A DNA stretch of 64,000 nt from Amylibacter sp. IMCC11727. Its GTDB lineage: Bacteria; Pseudomonadota; Alphaproteobacteria; Rhodobacterales; Rhodobacteraceae. The stretch spans positions 2,548,001 through 2,612,000 of the forward strand of contig NZ_CP122960.1 in the NCBI RefSeq assembly GCF_029854195.1, read 5' to 3'. The position numbers were made by a program, and so were the translations under genes. The notes under the pieces were generated by a model. That model saw nothing but the letters and a program-made list of their open reading frames with translations. It was not told the origin of the DNA and did no database searches. Below, piece by piece: positions 26,133 through 34,256 of this stretch (positions within the stretch are counted from its first letter, which is position 1; the number at the start of each line of letters is the position of its first letter).

Positions 26133-26674
26133 ATAGCTTTTTCGGATATGGGTCGTTGGTGAATGCCGCCACCCATGACTATCCCAACACACGCCCCGCC
26201 ACATTGCGCGGCTGGCGGCGCGTGTGGGTGCAATCGAGCACACGTAACATTGCGTTTTTATCGGTGAAACCCGATTCTCTCAGCATGATTTCAGGCCTTA
26301 TCGCAGATATCGGCGATGTGGGCTGGGACATTTTGGACCAACGCGAAGCGGCCTATGATCGCCAAATCCTGCAGACCGAGGGCTTTGAAGGCGTCACGCT
26401 CTATCAAGCCAAACCCAGCGCCATGGCGCCTCTTGGCGGCGGCCAGCCAATTCTGCTCAGCTATCTCGATTGCGTGGTACAAGGGTTCCATACGGTCTAT
26501 GGCATTGATGGCGTGCGCGATTTCTTTCGCTCTACAACGGGGTGGGATACACCCATCCTGAATGATCGCGCCGCACCGATTTATCCACGAGCTCAGGTGC
26601 TCAGTGACGCCGAAACGGCATGCACTGATGATCACATTAAGATGGTCGGCGCACAGGTCATCGCGAACGCTTAA
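26126..26674 (+). CDS. Gamma-glutamylcyclotransferase-fold protein
   Basis: A 182-residue protein starting MVDSFFGYGSLVN, where FGYGSLV is the gamma-glutamylcyclotransferase-fold nucleotide-like loop; it also has TRPATLRGWRRVWVQS and a catalytic-Glu-like DQREAAYDR segment (about residues 72-80). Members cleave gamma-glutamyl peptides or glutathione, but this subgroup is uncharacterised. It overlaps the M48 protease gene by seven bases, so they are one operon. A hairpin element with the same leader as copies A and B follows 54 bases after its stop. Confidence 0.75.
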   Translation: MVDSFFGYGSLVNAATHDYPNTRPATLRGWRRVWVQSSTRNIAFLSVKPDSLSMISGLIADIGDVGWDILDQREAAYDRQILQTEGFEGVTLYQAKPSAMAPLGGGQPILLSYLDCVVQGFHTVYGIDGVRDFFRSTTGWDTPILNDRAAPIYPRAQVLSDAETACTDDHIKMVGAQVIANA

Positions 26675-26727
26675 AGCGGGCGGCAGCCATTCAACGCCAC
26701 GCGCACCCCCCCTATCACGGCCTGAAA

Positions 26728-26790
26728 GTTAACAAAATCTGAATCATGACGCGTCTTACAGCACGCGTCTTACACGACGCGTTGTGAACG
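26728..26790 (+). repeat. Related hairpin/tandem repeat element, copy C
   Basis: Begins GTTAACAAAATCTGAA, close to the leader of copies A and B, followed by a 14-base unit (ACGCGTCTTACAGC, ACGCGTCTTACACG, ACGCGTTGTGAACG) repeated two and a half times at 26749-26790. The second and third units form a stem, ACGCGTC with GACGCGT. Like the other copies it sits 3' of a gene in the same direction. Confidence 0.5.
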
Positions 26791-26823
26791 ATGGGTCAAA
26801 AATTTACCACACATCAAAAACGC

Positions 26824-26851
26824 AAAACGCCGCTCCAATCGGAACGGCGTT
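26824..26851. terminator. Terminator hairpin 3' of gltX
   Basis: AAACGCCG pairs with CGGCGTTT, extended past one mismatch by TCC/GGA, around an AATC loop. On the minus strand it lies 30 bases beyond the gltX stop and is followed by TTTTGCGTTTTT. Confidence 0.75.
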
Positions 26852-26881
26852 TCACCACAATTCGAGTTTTATATCAGGGCG

Positions 26882-28198
26882 TTACAGCTTCACGTTTTGC
26901 AACAATGGCATCAGCTTGGACATATCTGGCCCGTGCTCCATCCCCGTCAGCGCCTTGCGCAGCGGCATGAACAACCCACGGCCCTTACGCCCAGTGGCCT
27001 CTTTCACTGCTGACGTCCACGTGCCCCAGCTGTCGCCATCCCACGGGCCCTCTGGCAACAATCCTTTGGCCGTGGCCACGAACTCCGCGTCTTCTTCTGC
27101 GATCAACGGCTCTGCCCCATCACGGCACAGCGCCCACCATTTGGCTACCTCCGCGCGGGTTGCAACGTTTTCTTTCGCCACATCCCAAAACGCAGGAGCA
27201 ATTTCTGAAGGCACGCCCAATTCCGCCAGCGCCTCCCCCATATCCGCAACGGATAGGGATGCCACCGCCTTGGCTGTCAGTGGTTTCAAATCCTCAACAT
27301 CAAACTTGGTCGGGGCCGCGCCAAAGGCGGACAGGTTAAACCCATCCACCAGTTCTTCCATGCTAGAACGCAATTCAATCGGTTCAGAAGAGCCAAGCCG
27401 CGCCATCATCGACACCAGCGCCATCGGCTCAATCCCTGCTTCGCGCAAATCACGCAACGCCAACGTACCGAGCCGTTTCGACAGCGCCTCACCTTGCGGC
27501 CCCGTCAGCAGCGAATGATGCGCAAAGGATGGAACAGACCCGCCCAGCGCCTCAATAATCTGGATTTGTGTCGCTGTGTTGGTCACATGATCGGACCCGC
27601 GAACCACATGGGTGATCCCGAAATCAATATCGTCACAGACAGACGCCAGCGTGTACAAAAACTGCCCATCCCCACGGATCAGCACAGGGTCAGACACAGA
27701 CGCCGCATCAATGGACAAATCGCCCAATATCCCATCCGTCCATTCGATCCGTTCATGATCGAGCTTGAACCGCCAATGCCCATCCCGCTCCGCCTTCAAC
27801 GCCGCGCGTTCGTCGTCCGATAACGCCAGCGCAGATCGGTCATACACAGGCGGCTTGCCCATGTTCAGTTGCTTTTTACGCTTCAGGTCCAGCTCAACTG
27901 GCGTTTCAAACGCCTCGTAAAACCGCCCTTTTTCGCGCAGTTCATCCGCCGCCGCGTTGTACCGATCAAGACGTGTTGACTGTGTTTCCACGCGGTCCCA
28001 CGTCAGGCCCAGCCATTCCAAATCTTCCTTGATCGCATCCGCATAGGCCTGCGTGGATCGTTCAGGATCCGTGTCATCAAGGCGTAAGATAAATTCGCCC
28101 CCCGCCTGTCGCGCGATCAAATAGTTGAACACAGCAGTCCGCAGATTTCCAACATGCAGGAAACCAGTGGGAGAAGGCGCAAAACGGGTAACGGTCAT
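26882..28198 (-). CDS. gltX: Glutamate-tRNA ligase, variant class I signature
   Basis: Charges tRNA(Glu), and often tRNA(Gln) as the first step of indirect Gln-tRNA synthesis. The 438-residue protein starts MTVTRFAPSPTGFLHVGN: the class I HIGH motif is HVGN, and the KMSKS loop is replaced by ALSKRLGTL (about residue 240). This pattern marks one of the two GluRS types in alphaproteobacteria (often called GltX2). It ends with a short anticodon-binding domain. The ATG at 28198 is preferred to the GTG three codons earlier. With gatB elsewhere in the window, the transamidation pathway is represented. Confidence 0.93.
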   Translation of the reverse strand: MTVTRFAPSPTGFLHVGNLRTAVFNYLIARQAGGEFILRLDDTDPERSTQAYADAIKEDLEWLGLTWDRVETQSTRLDRYNAAADELREKGRFYEAFETPVELDLKRKKQLNMGKPPVYDRSALALSDDERAALKAERDGHWRFKLDHERIEWTDGILGDLSIDAASVSDPVLIRGDGQFLYTLASVCDDIDFGITHVVRGSDHVTNTATQIQIIEALGGSVPSFAHHSLLTGPQGEALSKRLGTLALRDLREAGIEPMALVSMMARLGSSEPIELRSSMEELVDGFNLSAFGAAPTKFDVEDLKPLTAKAVASLSVADMGEALAELGVPSEIAPAFWDVAKENVATRAEVAKWWALCRDGAEPLIAEEDAEFVATAKGLLPEGPWDGDSWGTWTSAVKEATGRKGRGLFMPLRKALTGMEHGPDMSKLMPLLQNVKL

Positions 28199-28316
28199 GG
28201 GGCACACTCAAAGATTGGAATTTGCGCCCGTCATACTCTCCTTTCTGGCAAAGGCCAAGGCCCCCACCTTATTAACCCAATCGTAAATAAAAGGTTAAAG
28301 TTCGCATTTTGTTCTG

Positions 28317-28331
28317 TTAAGATTGTATTAA
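28317..28331. promoter_or_regulatory. Candidate CtrA-binding site (TTAA-N7-TTAA)
   Basis: TTAA-GATTGTA-TTAAC matches the CtrA consensus TTAA-N7-TTAA exactly and ends 19 bases before the nuclease start codon. Other TTAA motifs lie nearby (28271, 28294). CtrA is the cell-cycle and motility response regulator of alphaproteobacteria. One 8-base-specific match can occur by chance. Confidence 0.35.
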
Positions 28332-28350
28332 CAAAAAACGGAGCAGTCCC

Positions 28351-28992
28351 ATGTTACGCGTCCTTGTCGCGCTTTTAATCCTTGGCACACAGGCCACGGC
28401 GAATACCGTCCTCATTGTGGACGGCGACACCCTCGATGTGGATGGCACCCGCTATCGTATCAACGGCATCGACGCACCAGAAGCGGCACAAAAATGTAAA
28501 ACCGAACGGGGCAAAGATTGGGCCTGCGGCGATGCGGCCACCAACGCGCTTTATGCGCTGACCAACGGCAAAACCGTGCGCTGCGACACGCTGGCCAAAG
28601 ACGGCTATGGCCGCGACATCGCGCGGTGCTATGCCGATGGAACAGACCTCGCCGCCGCCATGGTCGATCAAGGCATGGCTTGGGCCTTCCTTAAGTTTTC
28701 CGACGAATACGAAGCGGCTCAAGAAGCCGCCAAATCAGCCAAACGCGGCATCTGGCGCGGCCCATCCGAACCCGCATGGGCCTTCCGCGCCGCCAAATGG
28801 TCCACAGCCAGCGAACAATCCCCCAACGGCTGCCCCATCAAGGGTAACATCTCCGCCAACGGCAAAATCTACCACCCGCCGTGGTCAAAGTGGTACTCGC
28901 GAACCAAGATTAACACTAGCAAAGGCGAGAGGTGGTTTTGTGATGAAGAGGAGGCGGTGAAGGCAGGGTGGCGCGCGCCGCGGTGGAAGTGA
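28351..28992 (+). CDS. Secreted thermonuclease-family protein with C-terminal zinc/sunset-like domain
   Basis: A 213-residue exported nuclease of the staphylococcal nuclease (SNase) fold. A short signal peptide (about residues 1-18, ending ATAN) precedes the SNase domain (about 20-130) with VDGDTLDVDGTRYRINGIDAPE carrying the metal Asp and a catalytic Arg, and a second Arg region in KDGYGRDIARCY (about 88-99). The C-terminal 55 residues (GCPIKGNISANGKIYHPP to RWFCDEEEAVKAGWR) match the short domain that often follows SNase domains in proteobacteria and contains two Cys. It probably degrades extracellular or periplasmic nucleic acid. Confidence 0.85.
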   Translation: MLRVLVALLILGTQATANTVLIVDGDTLDVDGTRYRINGIDAPEAAQKCKTERGKDWACGDAATNALYALTNGKTVRCDTLAKDGYGRDIARCYADGTDLAAAMVDQGMAWAFLKFSDEYEAAQEAAKSAKRGIWRGPSEPAWAFRAAKWSTASEQSPNGCPIKGNISANGKIYHPPWSKWYSRTKINTSKGERWFCDEEEAVKAGWRAPRWK

Positions 28993-29000
28993 ACTACTCG

Positions 29001-29597
29001 CTAATTTTTGGAAAAGTTATTTACAAACTCAAAAGTATCGTCACCGCGACACTGCATCGCTTTTTCTACTAGTCGAATCCATTCATTCGGTTCTTTATCT
29101 ACCCAGAAAGCGATGGAAGCAGACGCAGGACTATCTTGAATCTTGGAGTCGCAATTTAAATACTTTTGCCCACTTGTGAGTTTCGCTGTTTCTAAAGCAA
29201 GTCTGTCAACTTCAGCATATCTTTTAAAGCTGCCTTCCGCTCCGTTCTCTAAATGATCTTTGGCAATAAAAAGCATACCAGGACCGTCATAATCCAAAGC
29301 GAATCTGAAGAGGAATTTCCCTCGCACCGACCCAACGGTGACTCGTTCAACTTCACGAAAGTCTATGGTCGTCGAAATACTCTTCGTTTCTTTTGCAGAA
29401 GCGAAGGCTTCACAACTTTGATTATAAGAAAGTGTCTTAGAAAGAATGAAACCTTCCAATTTGTATACAACCGAGCCACCTAACCGAAAGCTCGAAGTGT
29501 CCGCCTGCTCTAATGCCTGCGTGATCTACAATTCTTCTGCTAACAAAGACACCGAAGACGCCGTTAACCAAAGGACACAACTTAGAAATATACGCAA
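29001..29597 (-). pseudogene. Exported hypothetical protein interrupted by an in-frame TAG
   Basis: The intact frame begins at a TTG (29597) six bases after AGGGAG and encodes a classical signal peptide (RIFLSCVLWLTASSVSLLA, then EEL). A TAG at 29528-29526 interrupts it, after which the same frame is open for 174 more codons (ITQALEQADTSSFRLGG onward, then GFILSKTLSYNQSC, RFALDYDGPGMLFIAKDHLE and a Cys near the end) to the stop at 29001. The downstream part has no good start codon of its own. The region is more AT-rich than its neighbours. The simplest reading is a recent nonsense mutation; sequencing error or readthrough are alternatives. No family recognised. Confidence 0.6.
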
Positions 29598-29769
29598 TTC
29601 TCACTCCCTATAATTTTTTACAAAATTGTGGCGTCAAACACCAACCGCTTGGCCCAAAGGCCAAGCTAAAAATAACGCTTAGATCAGTGGCAGGGCTTTG
29701 GCCCCACAACACTTGCCACAAAACCACCCTATCAAAGCCAAAGCCCGAGAACGCTCTAAGCTCCTTCGC

Positions 29770-31428
29770 TTACCCGTTATCCCGCCAGCGATTAACAATC
29801 GGATACCGCCGATCCAACCAAAACGCTTTATGCGTCAACCTCGGCCCAGGCGCGGATTGAAACCGCTTATACTCCGAAATATTAACCAGATGCTCGATCC
29901 GTTTCACAGTGGCCCGATCAAACCCAGCCTCCACAATCTCCGCCACGGACCGATCCTCATCCACCAGCATCTCAAGAATAGCATCCAGCACCGCGTAATC
30001 AGGTAAGCTATCAGAGTCCTTCTGATCCTCGCGCAACTCCGCACTCGGCGGCTTTTCGATGATATTCACAGGGATCACAGCCCCCTTCGGTCCCATCATC
30101 CACTCGCGATGGTTCGCATTCCTCCAACGGCAACTCTCAAACACCCGCATTTTATAGAGGTCCTTGATCGGGTTATACCCTCCCGCCATATCGCCATAGA
30201 TCGTGGCATAGCCCACCGCCACTTCGGATTTATTGCCCGTGGTCAGCACCATTTCCCCAAATTTATTCGACAGCGCCATCAGCAATAGCCCCCGCAGACG
30301 GGATTGGATGTTCTCCTCGGTCACGTCAGGCTCCAAGCCTTCAAAAAACGGCGCCATCGTGTTCGTCACCGCCGCCCGCGCCTCGCCAATGGAAATCGTA
30401 TCCAGCTTCACACCCAAATTCGCCGCCAATTCCTTCGCATCATCCAGCGAGGATTGCGCGGTATATTCAGACGGCATCATCACACAGCGCACATTTTCTG
30501 GCCCCAGCGCATCCGCTGCAATGGTCGCTACAATCGCACTATCAATGCCGCCAGACAGGCCCAGAACAACCTTCTTGAACCCTGTTTTCCCCATGTAATC
30601 GCGCAGGCCCTGCGTCATCACACGGTAATCTTGCTCCCATTCGTCCACATGGGCGATCTTCTCGCCTTCAACGGCTTCCCAGCCCGCATCGCTACGCACG
30701 AAATCCACATGGGCAATCGCCTCGTCAAACAGCGGCATCTGCATGGCCAGCCGCCCGCCACGGTTCAACACAAATGACCCGCCATCAAACACCTGATCAT
30801 CCTGCCCACCGACCATGTTCACATAAACCAGCGGCATATCGTTTTCGATCACGCGGGACACCATGGCAGACAACCGCCGATCAAACTTGTTGCGGTAATA
30901 AGGCGAACCATTGGGCACCACCAAAATCTCCGCCCCAGATTCCGCCAGCGCCTCTGGCACATCTTCGTGCCACGCATCCTCGCAAATCGGGTTGCCAATC
31001 CGCACCCCGTTCAAATTATACGGCCCCGCAATCGGCCCCTCGTCAAACAAGCGCCGTTCATCAAACACATGGGTGTTGGGCAATTCATGCTTGCGCAGCG
31101 TGGTCACGATTTCCCCGCCATGCAGGATGAAATAGGCGTTAAACAGCTGATCCCCCTCGATCAAGGGCGCGCCAATGCCAATGCTAGGCCCCGTATCACA
31201 CTGTTTTGCCAGTTTTTCCACATGGGCCATGGCATCACGGGTAAACGCCTCGCGCAGTACCAAATCCTGCGCCTGATAGCCCGTCACAAACATCTCGGGC
31301 AGCACAACCATATCCGCACCAGCAAGGGCCGCCTCTGCATGGGCCGCGGCGGCTTTGGCAATGTTTCCTGCAAAATCCCCCACCGTCGGGTTCAACTGCG
31401 CCAGCGTCAGCCTCAGTTTGTCAGTCAT
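29770..31428 (-). CDS. nadE: Glutamine-dependent NAD+ synthetase
   Basis: Last step of NAD synthesis: amidates nicotinate adenine dinucleotide with ATP, using ammonia from glutamine. The 552-residue protein joins an N-terminal nitrilase-type glutaminase (about residues 1-260; catalytic Glu in VVLPEMFVTGY, Lys in LRKHELPN, Cys in NPICEDAWHEDV) to a C-terminal synthetase with the P-loop LGLSGGIDSAIVATIA (about 288) and TTGNKSEVAVGY. The ATG at MTDKLRLTLAQLNPTVGD follows AGGAG by seven bases, so the 21-codon upstream extension is rejected. It stands alone on the minus strand. Confidence 0.95.
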   Translation of the reverse strand: MTDKLRLTLAQLNPTVGDFAGNIAKAAAAHAEAALAGADMVVLPEMFVTGYQAQDLVLREAFTRDAMAHVEKLAKQCDTGPSIGIGAPLIEGDQLFNAYFILHGGEIVTTLRKHELPNTHVFDERRLFDEGPIAGPYNLNGVRIGNPICEDAWHEDVPEALAESGAEILVVPNGSPYYRNKFDRRLSAMVSRVIENDMPLVYVNMVGGQDDQVFDGGSFVLNRGGRLAMQMPLFDEAIAHVDFVRSDAGWEAVEGEKIAHVDEWEQDYRVMTQGLRDYMGKTGFKKVVLGLSGGIDSAIVATIAADALGPENVRCVMMPSEYTAQSSLDDAKELAANLGVKLDTISIGEARAAVTNTMAPFFEGLEPDVTEENIQSRLRGLLLMALSNKFGEMVLTTGNKSEVAVGYATIYGDMAGGYNPIKDLYKMRVFESCRWRNANHREWMMGPKGAVIPVNIIEKPPSAELREDQKDSDSLPDYAVLDAILEMLVDEDRSVAEIVEAGFDRATVKRIEHLVNISEYKRFQSAPGPRLTHKAFWLDRRYPIVNRWRDNG

Positions 31429-31578
31429 GATCACGCTCCTGAAAATCTTATCCTTGTTAGACCCAAATGGCCCGAAAAGCACAAGACGCAAGAATCCTTG
31501 TCACAGAAATTCCAACGACTTACAGTTAACGCCAATCGCAAGACCGAGGGAGCGCGGCGCACCAGCCGTGGGGAAACT

Positions 31579-33015
31579 TTGACCAAGACCACATCGCTGA
31601 TCCACGCCACAACGGCAGCTGCCCTTTTAACCTTTGCACCGGTTGCAACACTGGCCCAATCGTCCGAACAAATTGTCACCAAACAGTATGACACGGGCGG
31701 CATTTATGAGGGCACGTTCAAAGACGGCAAACAACACGGCACAGGCACATATCGCCTGCCCAACGGCTATGAATACACAGGCCAATGGGTGAACGGTGAA
31801 ATCCGTGGCACGGGCGTGGCCCGATACCCCAATGGCTCCATCTATGAGGGTGAATTTGTTGACAGCAAATCCGAAGGTATCGGCAAAATCACCTACGCCG
31901 ACGGCACAACATACGATGGGGAATGGAAAAACGGCAAAATTCACGGCACCGGCGTGGCAAAATTTGCCTCTGGCATCGTATACGAAGGGGAATTCCTCGC
32001 AGGGAAACGCCACGGCAAAGGGGTGATGACCTCCCCCGATGGATATCGGTATGATGGGGACTGGGTCGAAGGTAAGATGACAGGCACAGCCCTGATCACC
32101 TATCACGATGGTGCCACCTACAAGGGCCAAGTGCTCGAAGGTGTGCGCGAAGGCAAAGGGTTCTTAACCCTGCCAGACGGCCGCACCTATGAAGGGGATT
32201 TTTCCAACAACAACTTTGACGGCATTGGCGTTTACAAAGATGCGGACGGCTCTGTTTACGAAGGCCCAATGGTCCAAGGCCGCCGCAATGGTGTGGGCAA
32301 AATGACCTCTGCCAATGGCTTCATCTACGAAGGCAACTTCACCAACGACATGCGCGATGGCAAAGGCAAACTGACCAACGAAGCTGGAATTGGCTATGAA
32401 GGGGATTGGAAAAACAACGTCAAATCGGGCAAAGGCACGCAAACCTACGAAAGCGGCACAGTATACACAGGCAACTTCGCAGACAACAAGCCAAACGGCA
32501 CAGGCAAAATCACCTACGCCAATGGCACCACCTACGAAGGCGAATGGGTGGACGGCAAGATTGAAGGCGAAGGCACCATTCGTGATGTGAACGGCACCGT
32601 TTATATTGGTGCACTCAAAAATGCGAAAAATCACGGCTTTGGTAAAATCATCTATGCTGATGGTCATTCGTACGAGGGCAATTGGGTCGAAGGCGTGCGC
32701 AGTGGTCAGGGCCGTGTCACCTACCCCAATGGCGCAGTGTTCGAAGGCCAGTATGTCGACAACAAACGCGAAGGCCGTGGCAAGATCACCCTACCTGATG
32801 GGTTCAGCTATGACGGCAACTGGTCCAACGGCGAAATCAATGGCGAAGGTGTCGCAACCTATGCCAACGGCGATGTCTACACCGGCAGCTTTAAAAACGG
32901 CCAACGGGAAGGCAACGGCAAAATGGTCTATGCCACGGGTGAAGAATACGATGGGTTCTGGACCGCAGGCAAACAGGCCACGCAGGAAGAGGCCGAAGCC
33001 GCCGCAGGGGAATAA
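31579..33015 (+). CDS. Exported MORN-repeat protein (19 repeats)
   Basis: A 478-residue protein made almost wholly of MORN repeats. A signal peptide (about residues 1-27, ending ATLAQ) is followed by about 19 tandem 23-residue repeats of the form G-x-x-Y-x-G-x-[WF]-x-x-G-x-x-x-G-x-G-x-x-x-[YL]-x-[ND], from residue 40 to near residue 472. MORN repeats form elongated beta sheets that bind lipids or proteins. Translation starts at a TTG (reading LTKTTSLIH) after GGGGA; no ATG gives the signal peptide. The very long open frame upstream antisense to nadE is not used. Function unknown; an envelope scaffold is plausible. Confidence 0.8.
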   Translation: MTKTTSLIHATTAAALLTFAPVATLAQSSEQIVTKQYDTGGIYEGTFKDGKQHGTGTYRLPNGYEYTGQWVNGEIRGTGVARYPNGSIYEGEFVDSKSEGIGKITYADGTTYDGEWKNGKIHGTGVAKFASGIVYEGEFLAGKRHGKGVMTSPDGYRYDGDWVEGKMTGTALITYHDGATYKGQVLEGVREGKGFLTLPDGRTYEGDFSNNNFDGIGVYKDADGSVYEGPMVQGRRNGVGKMTSANGFIYEGNFTNDMRDGKGKLTNEAGIGYEGDWKNNVKSGKGTQTYESGTVYTGNFADNKPNGTGKITYANGTTYEGEWVDGKIEGEGTIRDVNGTVYIGALKNAKNHGFGKIIYADGHSYEGNWVEGVRSGQGRVTYPNGAVFEGQYVDNKREGRGKITLPDGFSYDGNWSNGEINGEGVATYANGDVYTGSFKNGQREGNGKMVYATGEEYDGFWTAGKQATQEEAEAAAGE

Positions 33016-33027
33016 GCGGTCCGCGCC

Positions 33028-33444
33028 TTACCCTTCGCGGCTTGGTTCATTTGGATTATCGCTAAACAGCGCGATCTTATTCCCATCAGGATCGCGCAAA
33101 TATCCTACATAAAAATGCGGCCCATAGGACGCGCGAAATCCAGGCGCGCCCTCATCCACGCCGCCCGCAGCAACCGCCGCGCGGTGCAAATCACGCACGC
33201 CTTTTTGGGTATCCACATCAAACGCCACCATCCCCCCGTTACCCGCTGATGGCGTTTCCCCATTGAACGGTTTCTTAACGTAAAAATCGGGCGATACCTG
33301 TGTCTGCCCCTCTGGCACAGGTGGGATAAAACTCAGGTCCCCGTGATACCGTTCAAGGCGGTATCCAAGGGCGAGTAAAAACGCAGAATAGAACCGTTCA
33401 GCGCGGGCCATATCGCGGGCACCAACCGTGACATAAGCAATCAT
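33028..33444 (-). CDS. VOC-family (glyoxalase/dioxygenase-fold) protein
   Basis: A 138-residue vicinal oxygen chelate fold protein starting MIAYVTVGARDMARAERFYSA, with AAGGA eight bases upstream, so the 26-codon upstream extension is not used. The C-terminal HFYVGYLRDPDGNKIALFS is the usual second half of the fold, containing probable metal ligands. Members include glyoxalases and antibiotic-resistance proteins; this subgroup is uncharacterised. Convergent with the MORN gene with a gap of 12 bases. Confidence 0.85.
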   Translation of the reverse strand: MIAYVTVGARDMARAERFYSAFLLALGYRLERYHGDLSFIPPVPEGQTQVSPDFYVKKPFNGETPSAGNGGMVAFDVDTQKGVRDLHRAAVAAGGVDEGAPGFRASYGPHFYVGYLRDPDGNKIALFSDNPNEPSREG

Positions 33445-33614
33445 TTTCACGTTCCTTTCTGGGATCGGGGATGTTTGGAAGTTTATCATAAAATTGCGGG
33501 AATACACATGGGGGACAACCATACAGTTTGACGCCCTGTCGCATTGCGCAAACCCTCATCCCCTCAGCGATAAAGCCCCCACCACCTCCGCCACCAATGT
33601 CTGAACAAACCCTT

Positions 33615-33662
33615 AACGTCGACACGTCCAAACAAACGTGTCGACGTTTAAGTTTTGTTAAC
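33615..33662 (-). repeat. Dispersed hairpin element, copy B (3' of PIN gene)
   Basis: Read on the minus strand: leader GTTAACAAAACTTA, then AACGTCGACACGT pairing with ACGTGTCGACGTT, 48 nt in all. Relative to copy A, pair C-G becomes T-A at the fifth stem position, the innermost pair becomes a G-T wobble, and most remaining changes are in the loop. It begins 45 bases after the stop of the PIN-domain gene. The rest of the 263-base gap (33445-33707) shows nothing else. Confidence 0.75.
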
Positions 33663-33707
33663 ATTCAGGCCAAGAGTGTTCGGTGGTTTTCTCATGGAGC
33701 CAAACCC

Positions 33708-34256
33708 TTAACAGGCCACCCCTGCATCCCATTTCGCCATCCGTGGCACACCCGATTTCTGCAACATTTTACGTCGGTTAACCCGTTCACCTTTGCCCGC
33801 TTCCGCCATGGCGTGAACACGGTCAATCACCTCAGACACCACCTCAGGCTGTGCCAGTGCCAGTTCCAACAGAAATTCATCTGGATGCCGCCTGATCACA
33901 CCATACTGCGCCAATACACGGGTTGGAAAATCCCCAGTGTTTGCGGTCAGCAGCTCGTTTGCATTCCCTTCAATCGCAGCCGCCAAAACATGTCTATCGT
34001 TCTGATCTGGCAAGACAATGTCATCCTCGGCCCCATCAGCAACTGTCACATTTGCATCGCGCCAATCTGCCGTCAGCATCGCAATTTCGATGCCCGCCTC
34101 TGCGGCCACTCCATTGCGGGCCGCCGCTCGCCGCCATTCTTCAAGGATGCGTGCGGACCACAGCGGCTCAAACAATCCCGCCTTGGCACAGCCCATCAAA
34201 ACACTGCGCAGAATCGACGGGTACAAAACGCAAGTGTCGATCAAAACGCGGGTCAT
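33708..34256 (-). CDS. PIN-domain ribonuclease-like protein
   Basis: A 182-residue protein with a PIN domain: N-terminal MTRVLIDTCVLYPSILR with the first catalytic Asp, a Glu in RILEEWRRAA (about residue 40), and PDQNDRHVLAAAIEG (about 83-97) with further acidic residues; together these form the Mg-binding nuclease site. The C-terminal 60 residues are helical. It lacks an adjacent antitoxin gene, so it is probably not a VapBC toxin. Its start overlaps the rRNA methyltransferase stop (ATGA), coupling it to an RNA-modification gene and suggesting an RNA-processing role; that is inference. Confidence 0.75.
   Translation of the reverse strand: MTRVLIDTCVLYPSILRSVLMGCAKAGLFEPLWSARILEEWRRAAARNGVAAEAGIEIAMLTADWRDANVTVADGAEDDIVLPDQNDRHVLAAAIEGNANELLTANTGDFPTRVLAQYGVIRRHPDEFLLELALAQPEVVSEVIDRVHAMAEAGKGERVNRRKMLQKSGVPRMAKWDAGVAC

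Noticed and set aside
29641..29670. GCTTGGCC-CAAA-GGCCAAGC as the nadE terminator
   Set aside because: The hairpin is perfect, but no T-run follows on the nadE strand and it is about 100 bases past the stop; left unassigned.
31660..33000. MORN coding region as a DNA minisatellite
   Set aside because: The 69-base units are well diverged at DNA level while the protein pattern is kept, so it is an old protein repeat and not a DNA repeat array.
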